Below, one piece after another: positions 11,024-22,200 of a DNA stretch of 64,000 bases (position 1 is its first letter; every line of letters begins with the position of its first letter). Origin of the DNA: Telmatactis stephensoni (Eukaryota > Cnidaria > Anthozoa > Actiniaria > Isophelliidae); NCBI GenBank assembly GCA_029948255.1, contig JALIZF010001922.1:1054001-1118000 (forward strand), written 5' to 3'. The notes beneath the pieces were generated by a model. The model was not told where the DNA came from. It saw only the letters and a program-made list of their open reading frames with translations, and did not search any database. Both the position numbers and the translations under genes were made by a program.

Positions 11024-12685
11024 GTTATATACAATAGGACCCATTATCATGTACCATATATGAAGGACCTACCCAGATTTCAGCCGTCGGGTTTTCGTTG
11101 CGCCCGCGATACTCTCTATCGCACGAAACCACGACGGCTTTGTAGACATTGAAGTTTGAAAATTGGGTTTAAAGCGAGGCTCAGACCGAATTTGAGCTGC
11201 GTTCGTTACCTTAAGAAAACGGTCACTCCACCCGCTGCTTTTCTTGTTTTTGAGGACTGGTACACACTCAGCGTGCATTTATCGAGTTTTGGGTGCACGC
11301 GGGAGGTTACTTAGCACGAAAGAAGCAAAAGCGCCGCACAGAAACTCTGTAGAACTACAACAACTGTACGTTTATGAATGGAATTGTCAATATTCCATTC
11401 ATAAATTTTAAGGCATTTTTGGGTCATTTGGAATTTTTTTTTGATATATATATTTTTTTGGATGTGGATCTTGCAGTTTTTTGTTGTTGTTGTTGTTGTT
11501 TTTGTTTCATCGCTTCAAATTCATTGCTACCTCCTTAAGCACATAGATGGTGAACTCGTGGATATAAAATCCCTTGCGAGGATTTTCATATCTAAAGCGG
11601 TTAATTTTTTACTTTAGGAAATGATCGAAGAAATGCGCTGGCGAGAATTAGAAGAGACACGAGAGAAGGCAGCAAAGCTACGAGGTGACGGTTTAGCAAG
11701 TAGGACATCAACAGGAGTTCGTCCAATCACCAAGTTAAAGTAAGAATTGTTTTAATTTCATTAAAAACTTCAAACATGATTATAAATCGTTACCTTAAAG
11801 ACAACGTTAAAATGTTCAAGGTGGATTGATGCGATAGACCCGCAGAAAGGATCAAGTAGCCTTTTTTCGCGCTTGCCGTTGCGCGTGTGGTACTCAAAGG
11901 GTGACTTCGCGTTTACTGCAAACGCAAAATGACTCACCCTCGCGTTAAAACGGCAACATCATACGCGGAGAATGCAGGTCACCTGCTCCTTTCTGCCGCT
12001 TTGTCTACTGATTTCGGAAAGCGCAACTCGACGTGAAGAGGACGCCGCGCGCGCCGACCAATTTTGTTCGAAATCACCGTTGACTTGGTCGATGTCAAGA
12101 AGAGGACGCGAAAACAAGTGAAATGGTGTCTTGAACTTTGTTTGGTTTGTTTGGTTTGACTTGATAGATAAGTGTGTGAATCGAAAACTATAACCTCGAT
12201 TTGTAGTGTACTTTTGGAAAGGTGGTTTTTAATCTTTTGTAACTGTTCTGCTATTAATGTAGCCTGCATCACATCCGGACTTTTCCTATGACGCAGGCTA
12301 CTATTGATATAACAATAGGCATCGTTAAAGTGATTCCACTGTTTTACATTGCGTACACTAACTGCTAGGGTAAGATCGCACTGTCTCGGAAGATGCCATC
12401 CAATTGGTTTATTACTCTAGAATCTAAACAAAAGAAACAAAACAACTGGCAATAATAACAATAGATTCTTTTGTTACAACGAACCAATGGGAAAAGCTCT
12501 ACTGCACTGCTACCCCTAACTCACTCGGGCTGCCTTTTTGGGCGGTATGAAGAATCATTAATTTAGTATTCTTAAGGATTTTTTTTTTCATTTTTAGTAT
12601 TTCAGTTGCCAGTTCTTAAATATAATTTCTCTCATTCATTTTCTTGTACAGATCACAACGAACAACAGCTAAGATCGTGTCCTGA
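5513..12685 (+). CDS. CFAP99: CFAP99-like cilia- and flagella-associated protein, C-terminal half (14 exons, 5'-partial)
   Basis: Exons: 5513-5582, 5996-6040, 6909-6998, 7631-7689, 7900-7982, 8432-8484, 8577-8657, 8763-8822, 8904-8987, 9490-9569, 9924-10012, 10611-10699, 11618-11739, 12652-12685. All have GT donors and AG acceptors, keep frame, and give 345 residues plus TGA. The product is a highly charged coiled coil. It includes EFLKWQENMR, LAEIEKRRLEGKLSYEEAI, a VDLTETSG...LLGELSIAELRERL segment and a basic tail. I recognise this order (KWQ, EGKLSYEEA, VDLT, SIAELRERL) as the C-terminal half of CFAP99, an axonemal protein of motile cilia. The first visible exon starts in the middle of a codon, and the N-terminal half usual for the family was not found between 1 and 5512. 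It may lie to the left of the window, or its exons may have been missed. Introns contain minisatellite, polypyrimidine and inverted-repeat insertions. Confidence 0.88.
7035..7330. repeat. 70-76 bp tandem repeat, about four copies
   Basis: The phrase CCAAGGTAAATCCTTGAGGT recurs with GGTAA at 7086, 7156, 7231 and 7307, together with ACAATAGGCAAACAA and CTCACAAAGACCT. Units diverge by several percent. It lies inside an intron of the CFAP99-like gene. Confidence 0.85.
8090..8205. repeat. C/T-rich polypyrimidine tract (CCCCT-like)
   Basis: An imperfect run of CCCCTCCCCT-type units in an intron of the CFAP99-like gene. A similar tract occurs at 10375-10475 in a later intron of the same gene. Confidence 0.85.
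8250..8391. mobile_element. Small inverted-repeat element (MITE-like)
   Basis: The left end ATAGACCACT and the internal TTTGGAGGACAAAAC are mirrored by GTTTTGTCCTCCAAA and AGTGGTCTAT at the right end, giving an element of about 140 bp. It has no coding capacity and is intronic. Confidence 0.7.
9290..9406. repeat. Inverted repeat bounded by poly-C/poly-G arms
   Basis: The arm CCCCCTGTACAATGTTGCTG at about 9300 is mirrored by CAGCAACATTGTACAGGGGG at about 9380, with a 50-60 bp spacer. It is intronic. Confidence 0.8.
10924..11071. mobile_element. MITE-like hairpin with a (TAT)n core
   Basis: The arms TAGGTCCTTCATACATGGTA and its complement, plus GGGTCCTATTGTATATAAC and its complement, flank a 45-bp ATT/TAT trinucleotide array (about 10978-11022). 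The microsatellite sits exactly at the loop of the hairpin. Confidence 0.85.
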
Positions 12686-12801
12686 TCTTTGATTTCCAGT
12701 TTCCTTCGAGAATGTCTTGTAATTTATTTTCACTCATAAGCTTGTCTAAATTTACACTCTTTGTAAATAATTGTATTTTATCCCACAACGAGATGTTTTC
12801 A

Positions 12802-12807
12802 AATAAA
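12802..12807 (+). terminator. Polyadenylation signal of the CFAP99-like gene
   Basis: A canonical AATAAA 117 bp past the stop codon at 12685, followed by T-rich sequence. It supports 12685 as the true end of the transcript's coding part. Confidence 0.7.
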
Positions 12808-13554
12808 TGAAGTGTTCTCACTTACTTTCCTGTTTCAAGAAATTGTTTTATTTTCGCACGGTGATTTTATGGTCGAATGCTATTCTTTTTTAAATACTTG
12901 CTCAAAAAAGAAATGTAAATAGTTTGTGAAAGATATTTTGTTATCAATATTAAACATTATTTTGAAACTGAAGTTTTCTTTTGTTATCAATCATAATTCT
13001 AAGAAAGATTTTTTGATAGTAGTGACTTGAAATTTAGTAGAGTCAACAACAGCGGCTTTCTGAGAATTCTTGCAGAATTTCAGTTTTCAGCAATCTGTAC
13101 AGTGGGTAAGAAATTTACAAATTATTTAACACTTGGTTGTACAAGAAACAAATTAATGGAATATTTGCGCGCAAATAGGATTTTTATGTTTTCTCTTGGC
13201 TGTATTTATTTGAGCATTATCTAGAGGCATTATGTAATTGTGTAATCGTAGGTCTTTGTGTATGAGCATTCATACATGTGAGGTCGGTATAGGGTACTGG
13301 AGTAGTGGCAATTTGAGTGACCCCCCCACTGAGGACAGCACAACACGTGAGCTGTTAGGCGAAGTGATTCATTCTGGTCCTGACTTTACATAAGCTTTTG
13401 TGTGGCGCAAACAGGGGAAAACATAAATACATTTATACGTTTTATTCCTATTTCATTAGCCTTGTGCACTAATATCTACGCGCACTTTTACTCGGCAGTT
13501 GCTTCACCCAGCCGAGTAACAATGTGCAGTTTGTTGTTGTTCGTTCGTCAGAAA

Positions 13555-13975
13555 GTGTAGACAAGTCTCTATAGCAGATGATCAGCTATGGAGGATCGAA
13601 GGCCCGCCGAGTCACAATCAACGAGGGTCATGTACATATATCCGATATATGAACACGACGCTTGTTTGAGTGTTATTCGGCGGGCCCTCGACCCTCGCTC
13701 GTCACAAAGTGTAGACAAGTCTCTATAGCAGATGATCAGCTATGGAGGATCGAAGGCCCGCCGAGTCACAATCAACGAGGGTCATGTACATATATCCGAT
13801 ATATGAACACGACGCTCGTTTGAGTGTTACTCGGCGGGCCCTCGACCCTCGCTCGTCACAAAGTGTAGACAAGTCTCTATAGCAGATGATCAGCCGTGGA
13901 AGATCGAAGGCCCGCCGAGTGAACACGACGCTCGTTTGAGTGTTACTCGGCGGCGGGCCCTCGACTCTCCTCGGC
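13555..13975. repeat. 154-bp tandem repeat, 2.7 copies, each with an internal hairpin
   Basis: Copies start at 13555, 13709 and 13863 (GTGTAGACAAGTCTCTATAG), exactly 154 bp apart. The third copy lacks about 40 bp in its centre. Each unit contains GGCCCGCCGAGT and its complement ACTCGGCGGGCC, about 70 bp apart in full units, so it can fold into a hairpin. The first two copies are almost identical. Confidence 0.92.
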
Positions 13976-14105
13976 TGATTATCCGCTCTGTCATCCGCTG
14001 TAGAGTTTTGAGTCATCATCATCAACACCATCATCATCATCATGTCGGGATCAACAGTCATCATAATCAACATCAGTCATGGAACAGTCTCAATATTTTA
14101 CAATA

Positions 14106-14256
14106 CTCTACTTTCACATTCCCCATAATGCCTCTGTTTTTTGGGGGGTAGTTATTGTAATGCTAATCAAATCAGTTGTTATTAAAATCAAATACATTTG
14201 AATTACAATAACTACCCCCAAAAACAGAGGGCATTATGGGGAATGTGAAAGTAGAG
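14106..14256. mobile_element. Foldback MITE, 151 bp
   Basis: The left arm CTCTACTTTCACATTCCCCA continues through TAATGCCTCTGTTTTTTGGG. It is mirrored at the right end almost perfectly. A loop of about 50 bp is AT-rich. No ORF. Confidence 0.9.
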
Positions 14257-15211
14257 AATTGCTTGGTTGCACGTGACGTCACGGCAGCCATCTTGGATGA
14301 ACTTGAACAAAAGATTTCTCATTAGCGTCGCTTGTTCGTTCATCCAAAATGGCTGCTAACCAAGAAATTGAACGTTTATATACAACAAAATTTATTTATT
14401 TTCAGTTCATTAACTATTCACATCTAAGAACTTTAAGAGAAGATGTATAAGAAGATTTACGATAGAATCAACTAAAATCTAGAATTTATTGCGATCTATC
14501 TTAAAAATTACTGTTTGATAAAGAGTATGTACATTGATTCTTTAAAATGGTTGACAATTGTTCAAGCTGAGAAAACTATTTTAAATCTAGGGAATATGAC
14601 CTGTTTTTGATGAGTGATTTTGCTTTGGAGGTAACAGTAATTTGTGTGAATTGAAAAAGTATAAGACTCACATTTCAACCAATCAGAGCGCGCGTAAGAA
14701 TCTTTGACGTCATCTGTGAGTATGTACGGTATTAGATCACATGGTTCTCGACCAATCAGAGTGTGCCTAATATATTTTTATATAAATTTTCGTTTTGCAT
14801 ACATTTCTGTTTCATGGGTTACTACTATGAGATATAAAATGCTATAAACGGGGTGGCAAACTCAAGCCTCAACATTCAGCAGTCAGTTTACCGCAGAAAA
14901 TGCCGATATATTTAACCCTCAACCGTTATAAGTCGACTTTTTAACCGTCATAGTATACCCCATTGCGACTCTCATTTAGCAGTGGAAGATTAAGGATGTT
15001 GTGTTATTTAGTACCATTCGGTTTTGATTTTTTTCCTCGTGGGTTTATAGTGTAACTATAGGTATATGGGACACCCCAGCAGCTAATCTCCCTTATTATG
15101 TATTAATGCCTATGGCCGCTCAGTTTGACATAGTTATTCACCCATTCAAATTTTTTGGATGTACTTATTATTTAAGTTTCCTTTGGAACTGAAGGGTGCT
15201 CAAGTGAATTG

Positions 15212-15518
15212 CAGTGCTACGCTTCGAACCATTGCCACTACCACAAAGTTTTTGATTACTTTTTGACATCTTTTTGACAACTTTGAATACTGCAAACCAA
15301 CTAAATAGCAGCGCTTCACTTTGATGTCCCGATAGGTGGAGTTTGTACATCGATATAATAATGTATGACGTACAAACTCCGCCTATCGGGACATCAAAGT
15401 GAAGTGCCGATATTTAATTGGTTAGTAGTATTCAAAGTTGTGAAAAAGTTGTGAAAAAGATGTCAAAAAAGTAAGCAAAAACTTTGTAGTAGTGGCAACG
15501 GTTCGAAGCGTAGCACTG
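15212..15518. mobile_element. Foldback element with about 140-bp arms
   Basis: The outer arm CAGTGCTACGCTTCGAACC is mirrored by GGTTCGAAGCGTAGCACTG. The inner arm CACTTTGATGTCCCGATAGG is mirrored by CCTATCGGGACATCAAAGTG. The arms are slightly diverged, with short insertions. It lies just downstream of the Not-like gene's stop codon and may be within or near its 3' UTR. Confidence 0.88.
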
Positions 15519-15622
15519 TAAGTCTCATAGTTAAAAACCAAACGTCCTAGAACTGTCCTAGAACTGAACTGTCCTAGACTTTATATTTACAAAACAAAGC
15601 AAATTACAAAAGTAGGAAAGAT

Positions 15623-16174
15623 TTAGCTTTCTTCTTCTTCCTCCTCCTCTTCTTCTCCTTCTTCTTTGGTTTTTGGAACTTCAAGGTTCTGTTTTCTCCA
15701 TTTGATTCGTCGATTTTGAAACCAGACTTTGACTTGCGTCTCTGTCAGTCCAAGCTCGGAGGCCAGATAAAACCGTTCTGTACCGACAATATATTGCTGG
15801 TTGTCAAACTCCTTCTCGAGTCGCTCTAGTTGATCGGGGGAGAAGATCGTTCGAACTCGTTTGGGTTTTTCGGCCTTCCATGGTCGCTTAGTATTTGAGT
15901 CAACTAGAAAGAAGAGAGTTGTACAATAGTTAATTATTGAAATCCCCGGTTTTGATTGGATAGATGAATGAATTGTTAAATGAATGATCGGATGAATGGA
16001 TGACTATAATGGAGATGTAGTCATTATTATAAAAAGAAGCAAAAAGTAAGGAAAAAGATATTCGGGATAAAATAAGAAATTCCATAATCTTCTACTGACT
16101 GAAAAGGAGCAGAGAAATAAAAAGTTGAGATGGACAACCGGTAGATGAAGAAAATATAGGGGAAGGAAAAAAAG

Positions 16175-16253
<79 letters not shown>

Positions 16254-19246
16254 TAAATATACAACTGCATGTAAAACCAAACGTTCGATGGATAAAAAGA
16301 TTTTCAGAAGCTGAAAGTACAATTAAGGAAGAATAGAGAAATCAGGAAATCGAAATTCAGTTTTTGTATTTCAGAAAACGAAATCGAAAATTAGTTTTTG
16401 GTATTTTTGTATTTCCAAAAACGAATTTTTTCGTATTTTCTTATCATTTCAAACGGAGATGAATTTTTCATGTTTCATTCGACCATTACTGTTTACATAA
16501 TCTTGAGTCAGTCGATGAGTAATGTCGTAGCTTGAAATACCCCATATAATGACCAGAAAATGTTCAAATTACGGCGTATAATTGCCGAGTAATGACTTCC
16601 AACGTCAAATCTTCGAAATCGAACGGAAATCGAAGTTTTAATTACAATCGATGGTAAATGAGGAAGTAAACGTAATTGCCTCATTATTTCGCTCCTAATA
16701 TCATGGTTAATGGACTATTAGTTAAAGACGGTGGCCTTGAACAACGACAAAGTAATCTTCACAATGATTAATGTCACGCCAGAGTCATGCTAAGTTTGGC
16801 GCCAATATCCCCTTAACATTTTAGCGACTGATAAAAATACTCATCGAGGGTTCTAGCTATTAAATTTGCCATCCCCCCATCAATTGTAAATTAGTTAACA
16901 AAGGCACCTGTAAAATATGTTAAATCGTACAGTAACACATAGGAAGTTTATCTATTGATAATAAAAACGGGAACTCAAATGCGACTTTTCTGTTACTGAA
17001 ACTTGTATGAGATTGAAATGGTTTTCTTTGATTCGTCGAACATTTACATGGCTTTTTTACATTTTAAGCCGGTAACTTTAAATGCTTTAAACAACTTGAA
17101 ATGTTTCCGTTATTTTGATTATAAAAAGGCACATTAATATGTAAGCTTGCACAATGAAAAGCTTTTGTTTCAGACGGTTAACTTTTGCTGTCTGTCTTTA
17201 TATTTTGTTCAAAACCCAGTCTTTTGTATTGTCTGTAGTTTGGTTTTGACGTGGCGCTACGTATTGAGGAAAACCAGTTCAGTGTTAATAAGAGTAATTA
17301 GAGAAAGCTACTTCAATGCTCATGCAATTTTCATAAAAGAAAAAAAACATTTTCTAAAATTCTATGCTTCAACTGAAAGAAAGCAATTAAAGTCATAAAA
17401 AAAACGTATTTTCTCGTATTTTTGAATTTTGGGAATAAAACTTTTTTGTGGTCTTTCTTTCTTTTATTCTATTTCCCCCTTCAGTTCTTTGTTTAAATAG
17501 ACGTAACTTCTCTTTTAAAAAAGCCAATCAAATGCTCAAGAAGTAGAATAAAGCCATTTCAGTGTTCTGCTAATTTGAGAAAACCATTCAATGAATATCG
17601 TACTTTTTTCAATTGAAAAAATTGCTTTTTCCATTTTTTTAAAAATTTTAATGGTTCTTTGGGATCTTCCTTTTTATAATCATTAGGTACAGCAATTACC
17701 GTTTAAGAAGAGTCTAAAATTGTCTTCAAAAATTAATGTCAAAATGTCCATTAATATTCTGAATTGCGATTTTCTGATTGTTTTTGTATATCTGTAAGAT
17801 TTCAAAATGCCAGTCAGAATATTCATTGCAGTTTTCGTTAAAGAATTTAATAGCACTAGGATTTTCCAATTTACAGGTTTAAGGCTGATTTGGCACTAAT
17901 AGTACCAAACGATTGTACCAGCCTTTATGTCACAATACTGTAGCTACATTTTCAATTTTTGAAGAATTCTATAAAAAGAGCAACACATTTCAAACACGCT
18001 AATTGTACAAATTGCAGTCAATTTTGTTCAGACGAAACGCAGCCTAAAATTACCGAGATATGTTGGTGTGTAAGTACGTACTACACATATGCTAATTAGC
18101 ATCTGGTACAGTTAGTACCAAAGCCGTAGCTATAAATCGCAAAACTTTACTGGGTACTTATTTCAAGTGTTCATTCTAGTCTGAAAGTTTAGCATAAATT
18201 CAAATTAAGAGCTCTCGTGGATTATTGTTCAACACCAAGATTTTGAATTGTAAATTGATTTTACAGTTTTTACTAGTAAAATACGAAATAAAGGTTTTGT
18301 TGCCAAACTTAATTCAACCCCAAAAAGAGGCAAAGAGAAAAGAAATTAAAAAATATATTAAAGAAAGTGAAAAAGGTTTCAAGAGTTCGAATTAATTTTG
18401 CAACATCATTTCCTGCTGCTCAATTCAATCTGTTTATACCAACTATTTGACGGTGTTCTTTGGGGATATTAGGCATTATGTTGATAATAGACAAATATGT
18501 TCTCAATGTCAATTCGAAGGCAACTGATTATCGGGTTAGTTCAGGGTGTCTAAATGAACTGTAGCTACTTAAGTTTCAATTTTAATTTTCAGTTTCCTTC
18601 AAATTTCAGTCTTTCAGTTTTTCAGAATGAGTAGCTTTGTTACACTATAATTTATTCCTGTCAATATATTCGAGAGAAGTAACCTCGGTTTTTCTTTAAC
18701 TGAGATGTTCTTTTGATCTTTGAAATTTAAAGGGCAAAGCGACATTCATCGGACGTCTGGTTGATGTTCAGTTTTTGTGGAGTTCTTCCACTAATTGAAA
18801 TTGCATAGAGTACTTTAGTAAATATCCCTACAAGAAGCCTGCATATAATAAATTCTTGTGATTATCAAAGCTTATATACACAGCAAAGCTAAAGTGAAAT
18901 ATCAAGCAATTCTACCTTTGCTTTCAATTGAAGAACTTAGTACGCGGCTGTAGCAGGCAGGATAGGGGTGTAACCTCTGCAAACTCGACATACTCGAAGA
19001 CAACGTAACACCACCTTGGTTTTTCAAGTACTCTACCGAAGTTGCTGGCCTGTTTGGTGGAGGAGATGCTCGTCTACCAAGAATCGACTCGATGGTGAAG
19101 GAAGGTTGTCTAATACGCTGTAGAGCTGTACTTTGCGTCTCATAGCCACAATGTCGAGCAGAGCAACATGGAAGGACGTAATATCCATGTACGAACTGTC
19201 GATGTGAGCCGGGTAGGTTGGCGGCGTTGGGATGGGTGGTGTTCAT
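15623..19246 (-). CDS. Not-family homeodomain transcription factor (two exons)
   Basis: Exon 1 is 18916-19246 and exon 2 is 15623-15903, both on the minus strand. The donor AAAG/GTAGAA joins the acceptor TTTCTAG/TTGAC in phase, giving 203 residues. Residues about 49-57 read SFTIESILG, an Engrailed-homology-1 (Groucho-binding) motif typical of repressor homeobox proteins. Residues about 124-183 form a homeodomain with [18 protein letters not shown] in helix 1, [14 protein letters not shown] in the middle and [12 protein letters not shown] in helix 3. It has Gln at position 50 and the invariant Asn at 51. The QQYxVGxER and RRIKWRKQ combination matches the Not (notochord homeobox) class better than Emx or Vax. 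The C-terminus is a poly-Glu stretch. The protein should act in the nucleus as a DNA-binding repressor in development. The 3-kb intron holds no recognised gene. Confidence 0.93.
16174..16249. repeat. (AG)n dinucleotide microsatellite
   Basis: About 75 bp of AG/CT dinucleotide inside the Not-like intron. Its right flank (16250-16585) is the inverted counterpart of the sequence to the left of the CCCTCT array at 4226. A dinucleotide here occupies the place of the hexanucleotide there. Confidence 0.95.
16250..16585 (-). mobile_element. Inverted copy of the 3.9-4.2 kb dispersed repeat
   Basis: The sequence ACTGCATGTAAAACCAAACG through the ATACCCCATATAATGACCAG region matches the reverse complement of about 3890-4225 over several hundred bases with small differences. 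Confidence 0.8.
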
Positions 19247-22200
19247 AGTGCAAGCTCTATGTTAGATTACCAGACTTATAATTGCTGTCGTTGTATAAAT
19301 ACCGTATTCCTCGTGTCTTTTGATTCTTTGTGCCGAGCAAATTCTAATGAGAGGTCGAGAATTGAAAATTAATGATGAAATTGATGCTCTATTATCAGGC
19401 TTTTAAAATAGTCACTCCTTAGTGACCTCGCTTTAAAGGGAGCTCCAGAGAAAGCTGGCCTCGCTAACGTATCTCACGATTTAACATCTGTTCTTTGAAG
19501 TAATTAGCCAGCTACTTGGTGGACATTCTAATCCATTAAGCACTATTATTATTAGATGGTCTTTTTGGTGCTGGCCTTTTGTTTGACGTCTTCTAAAATC
19601 CCTGCTGTGACAACACAAGACACGAATTTTGAAGAGCTTCTGTTGTCATGACAACGTAAGGGGATCTGCGAGTCATTTTTGACGGTGTAGAATTTAGAGA
19701 GCTATTTTGAATTTGCACAAAAACTAAGCTTGTCAATTTGATTTGGGGCTATTAAAAACTCATCAGAACTTCACGTCGATGATTATTGCAGCGTTTATCA
19801 GTGCTTATGCCTCGTAAACCGCATCAAGAGCCACGGATTCGATAAGCTGAAAAACTATTAGTAGTCAGTATCGGTAGATTTACGCTTGCTAAGCTGTAAT
19901 CACATCGGTCTAAAGGTGGGGGAGGGGTACAAGAACCACGCGCAGCTTGAACACAGCGTCCGCACTGAAAAACTCGTTAAACTTGTACGGAAATGGCCTA
20001 AAAAGTCAGGCGTTTTGGAGAACCGAACTGTGTTAACTACCGGTAATTACTAGTCATCAGACGATAGTGTTTACTGTATATCTACATAGATCTATTTAGA
20101 TGAATGATTTGGGGGTGACCATGTTTGCTTTCGTTACAGACGGGCCAAGGCCGTAGGCATTTTCTTTAGTAAGAGTCCATCTGTCATGCTTATTGAGTGG
20201 AAATCATCCATCTTGACCTGCAGTGTTGAATCTGCCCCGAATTTAGCCTTTTCACAGTTAGAAACATCGAGGATTTGAAATATTTGCTTTGCTGTTGCTA
20301 CTTGAGCCATATTTTACCACGTAATAAGGAAGGTTGTGTTTGTGTTTTTATGATCGATTACTGGAGCTAATGTCATTTTTTTCATAAGTTGTTTTGGATT
20401 CGTTTCCTTCGAATTCTTTTCACGTAAAGTTTTCAACACACGTGTGCGATGCAAACTGAACTCGAAAAAAAAATCGCAAGTAGGATGGATAATTACGTCG
20501 GAGAGCTCGACATGAATTATAAAGAAAAATGTAGTCCAGCTTGGTTCAATCAAAAACTAAGTTCTTTTTCATCTTGACTTCTAAAAACAAACTGTTCTCT
20601 GAATTGTATGCAAATAATACATTAAAAGGAATGTTATAATGAATTGTGCTGTCAAAGACAACCCTACATCAAAGAACTTTGTACAAAAAAGTGTAAATGT
20701 ACAAAACCTGTGCAGAAAAATATCTCAAAAATATTCGATGTTTCTTGTATCCTTTTCCCGTTCTCGTGCAGTTACAAAACTATCTTTAAAATAAACTTAT
20801 TTGCCTTCCACTAAAAAATTCTTACTGATCTTTATTGCTTTTATTTTCAATGATAATTTTTGGTTACATCAATATGGAGAACTTATTTTTCAAAGTTTAA
20901 AATAAGCCGCCTGCCTGCGTAATCAAATTTCTGAACAGTTTTGAGATTGATTTTTGTACAACTATTATCAAGGGGCACTTATCATCTTAGAACTATTTGT
21001 GTGTTTGCTATTTGAACAATCCCTTGGAGCTAATTTATGAATGAGAATTAAAGACAGCAAAAAGTCATTATTTAAAATGTAGTAAACTTTGCTTACAAAA
21101 ACAGCTTTTTATTCTTTCTTTTTTTCCACTTTTTTGATTTTCTCAATGTCTATTTCCATCCATTTGATTCGCGATTAAATTTTTCAAAATAACTTGCATT
21201 TGATTAACCTTCAAAAGGCTTCCTAACAAAAACCAAATCCACTGTTGCTTTGATTTGCGAGATCTTTTTTTTTGGCACACAGCTCTACGGCAACGAGTCT
21301 GATTATTTTGATCCGATTTAAATTCAAATCAATCGTTATATCATTTGAATGGCAGTAAGCTGATGAAAAAACGTGTTTGTAGAAGATTTTTCGTTGCTAC
21401 GTTTCCCAAGAAAGATGATCTTCATTTTTCCCAACTTTTTTGATATGATCACAAACTATGAATTCACAGCCCGTCCAAGCAAGTACTTCTATTACTTTCA
21501 ATAACTAAACTCTTCCAAAGGTTTGTATTCACTGGATTATTACATAAAATGAAGCAGTCAAAAAAATTAAACTTTCCGAGAGTATTGTTTATGGAATTGT
21601 CCAACTACGCACAGTATTTTAGCTACTTGACAAGGGAATTAGCTACAGAGACACATGTTGAGGTGAAATTGCTCCAAAACTACCAAAACATTTCAGTTTT
21701 GAACTATGAAACAACTGGCTTTGACCAAATAGAGCACGCCTTCGACGAGAAAGAAAAACTCAATTATATCTTGTAAAAGACTTGGACTTGTTTCGAAAGA
21801 ACATCTGTCATTCGTCGAGATCAAGGCTACTTTGTCCATGTTCTTTACTCTATATATTAGGACAAACAAGCTAAATTATCACGATTTTATGTCTTGGTTG
21901 AGTACAAAATAACAGGATTAAACAGACGCAAAAATCAAAGCCAACACTTTTTTTAATCAAATTTAACTCGTACAATCATTACGTTAATCGTCATTAAAGT
22001 ATAACGACATGTACACAAGGTTATATAGAAAGATATATAGAGAGAGGGCTATAACTACGGTATTCAGTCCGGAGCTGTAATGTCGAGCTGAGTCTTATTT
22101 GAGGGCATTGTTCGAGATTGAAAAGCTGCTCGATTATTTGGGATATTCATTCTTTCAAGGCCCTATTTTGCGGTTTGGTTGAGAAGCCATTTTGTCAGTC

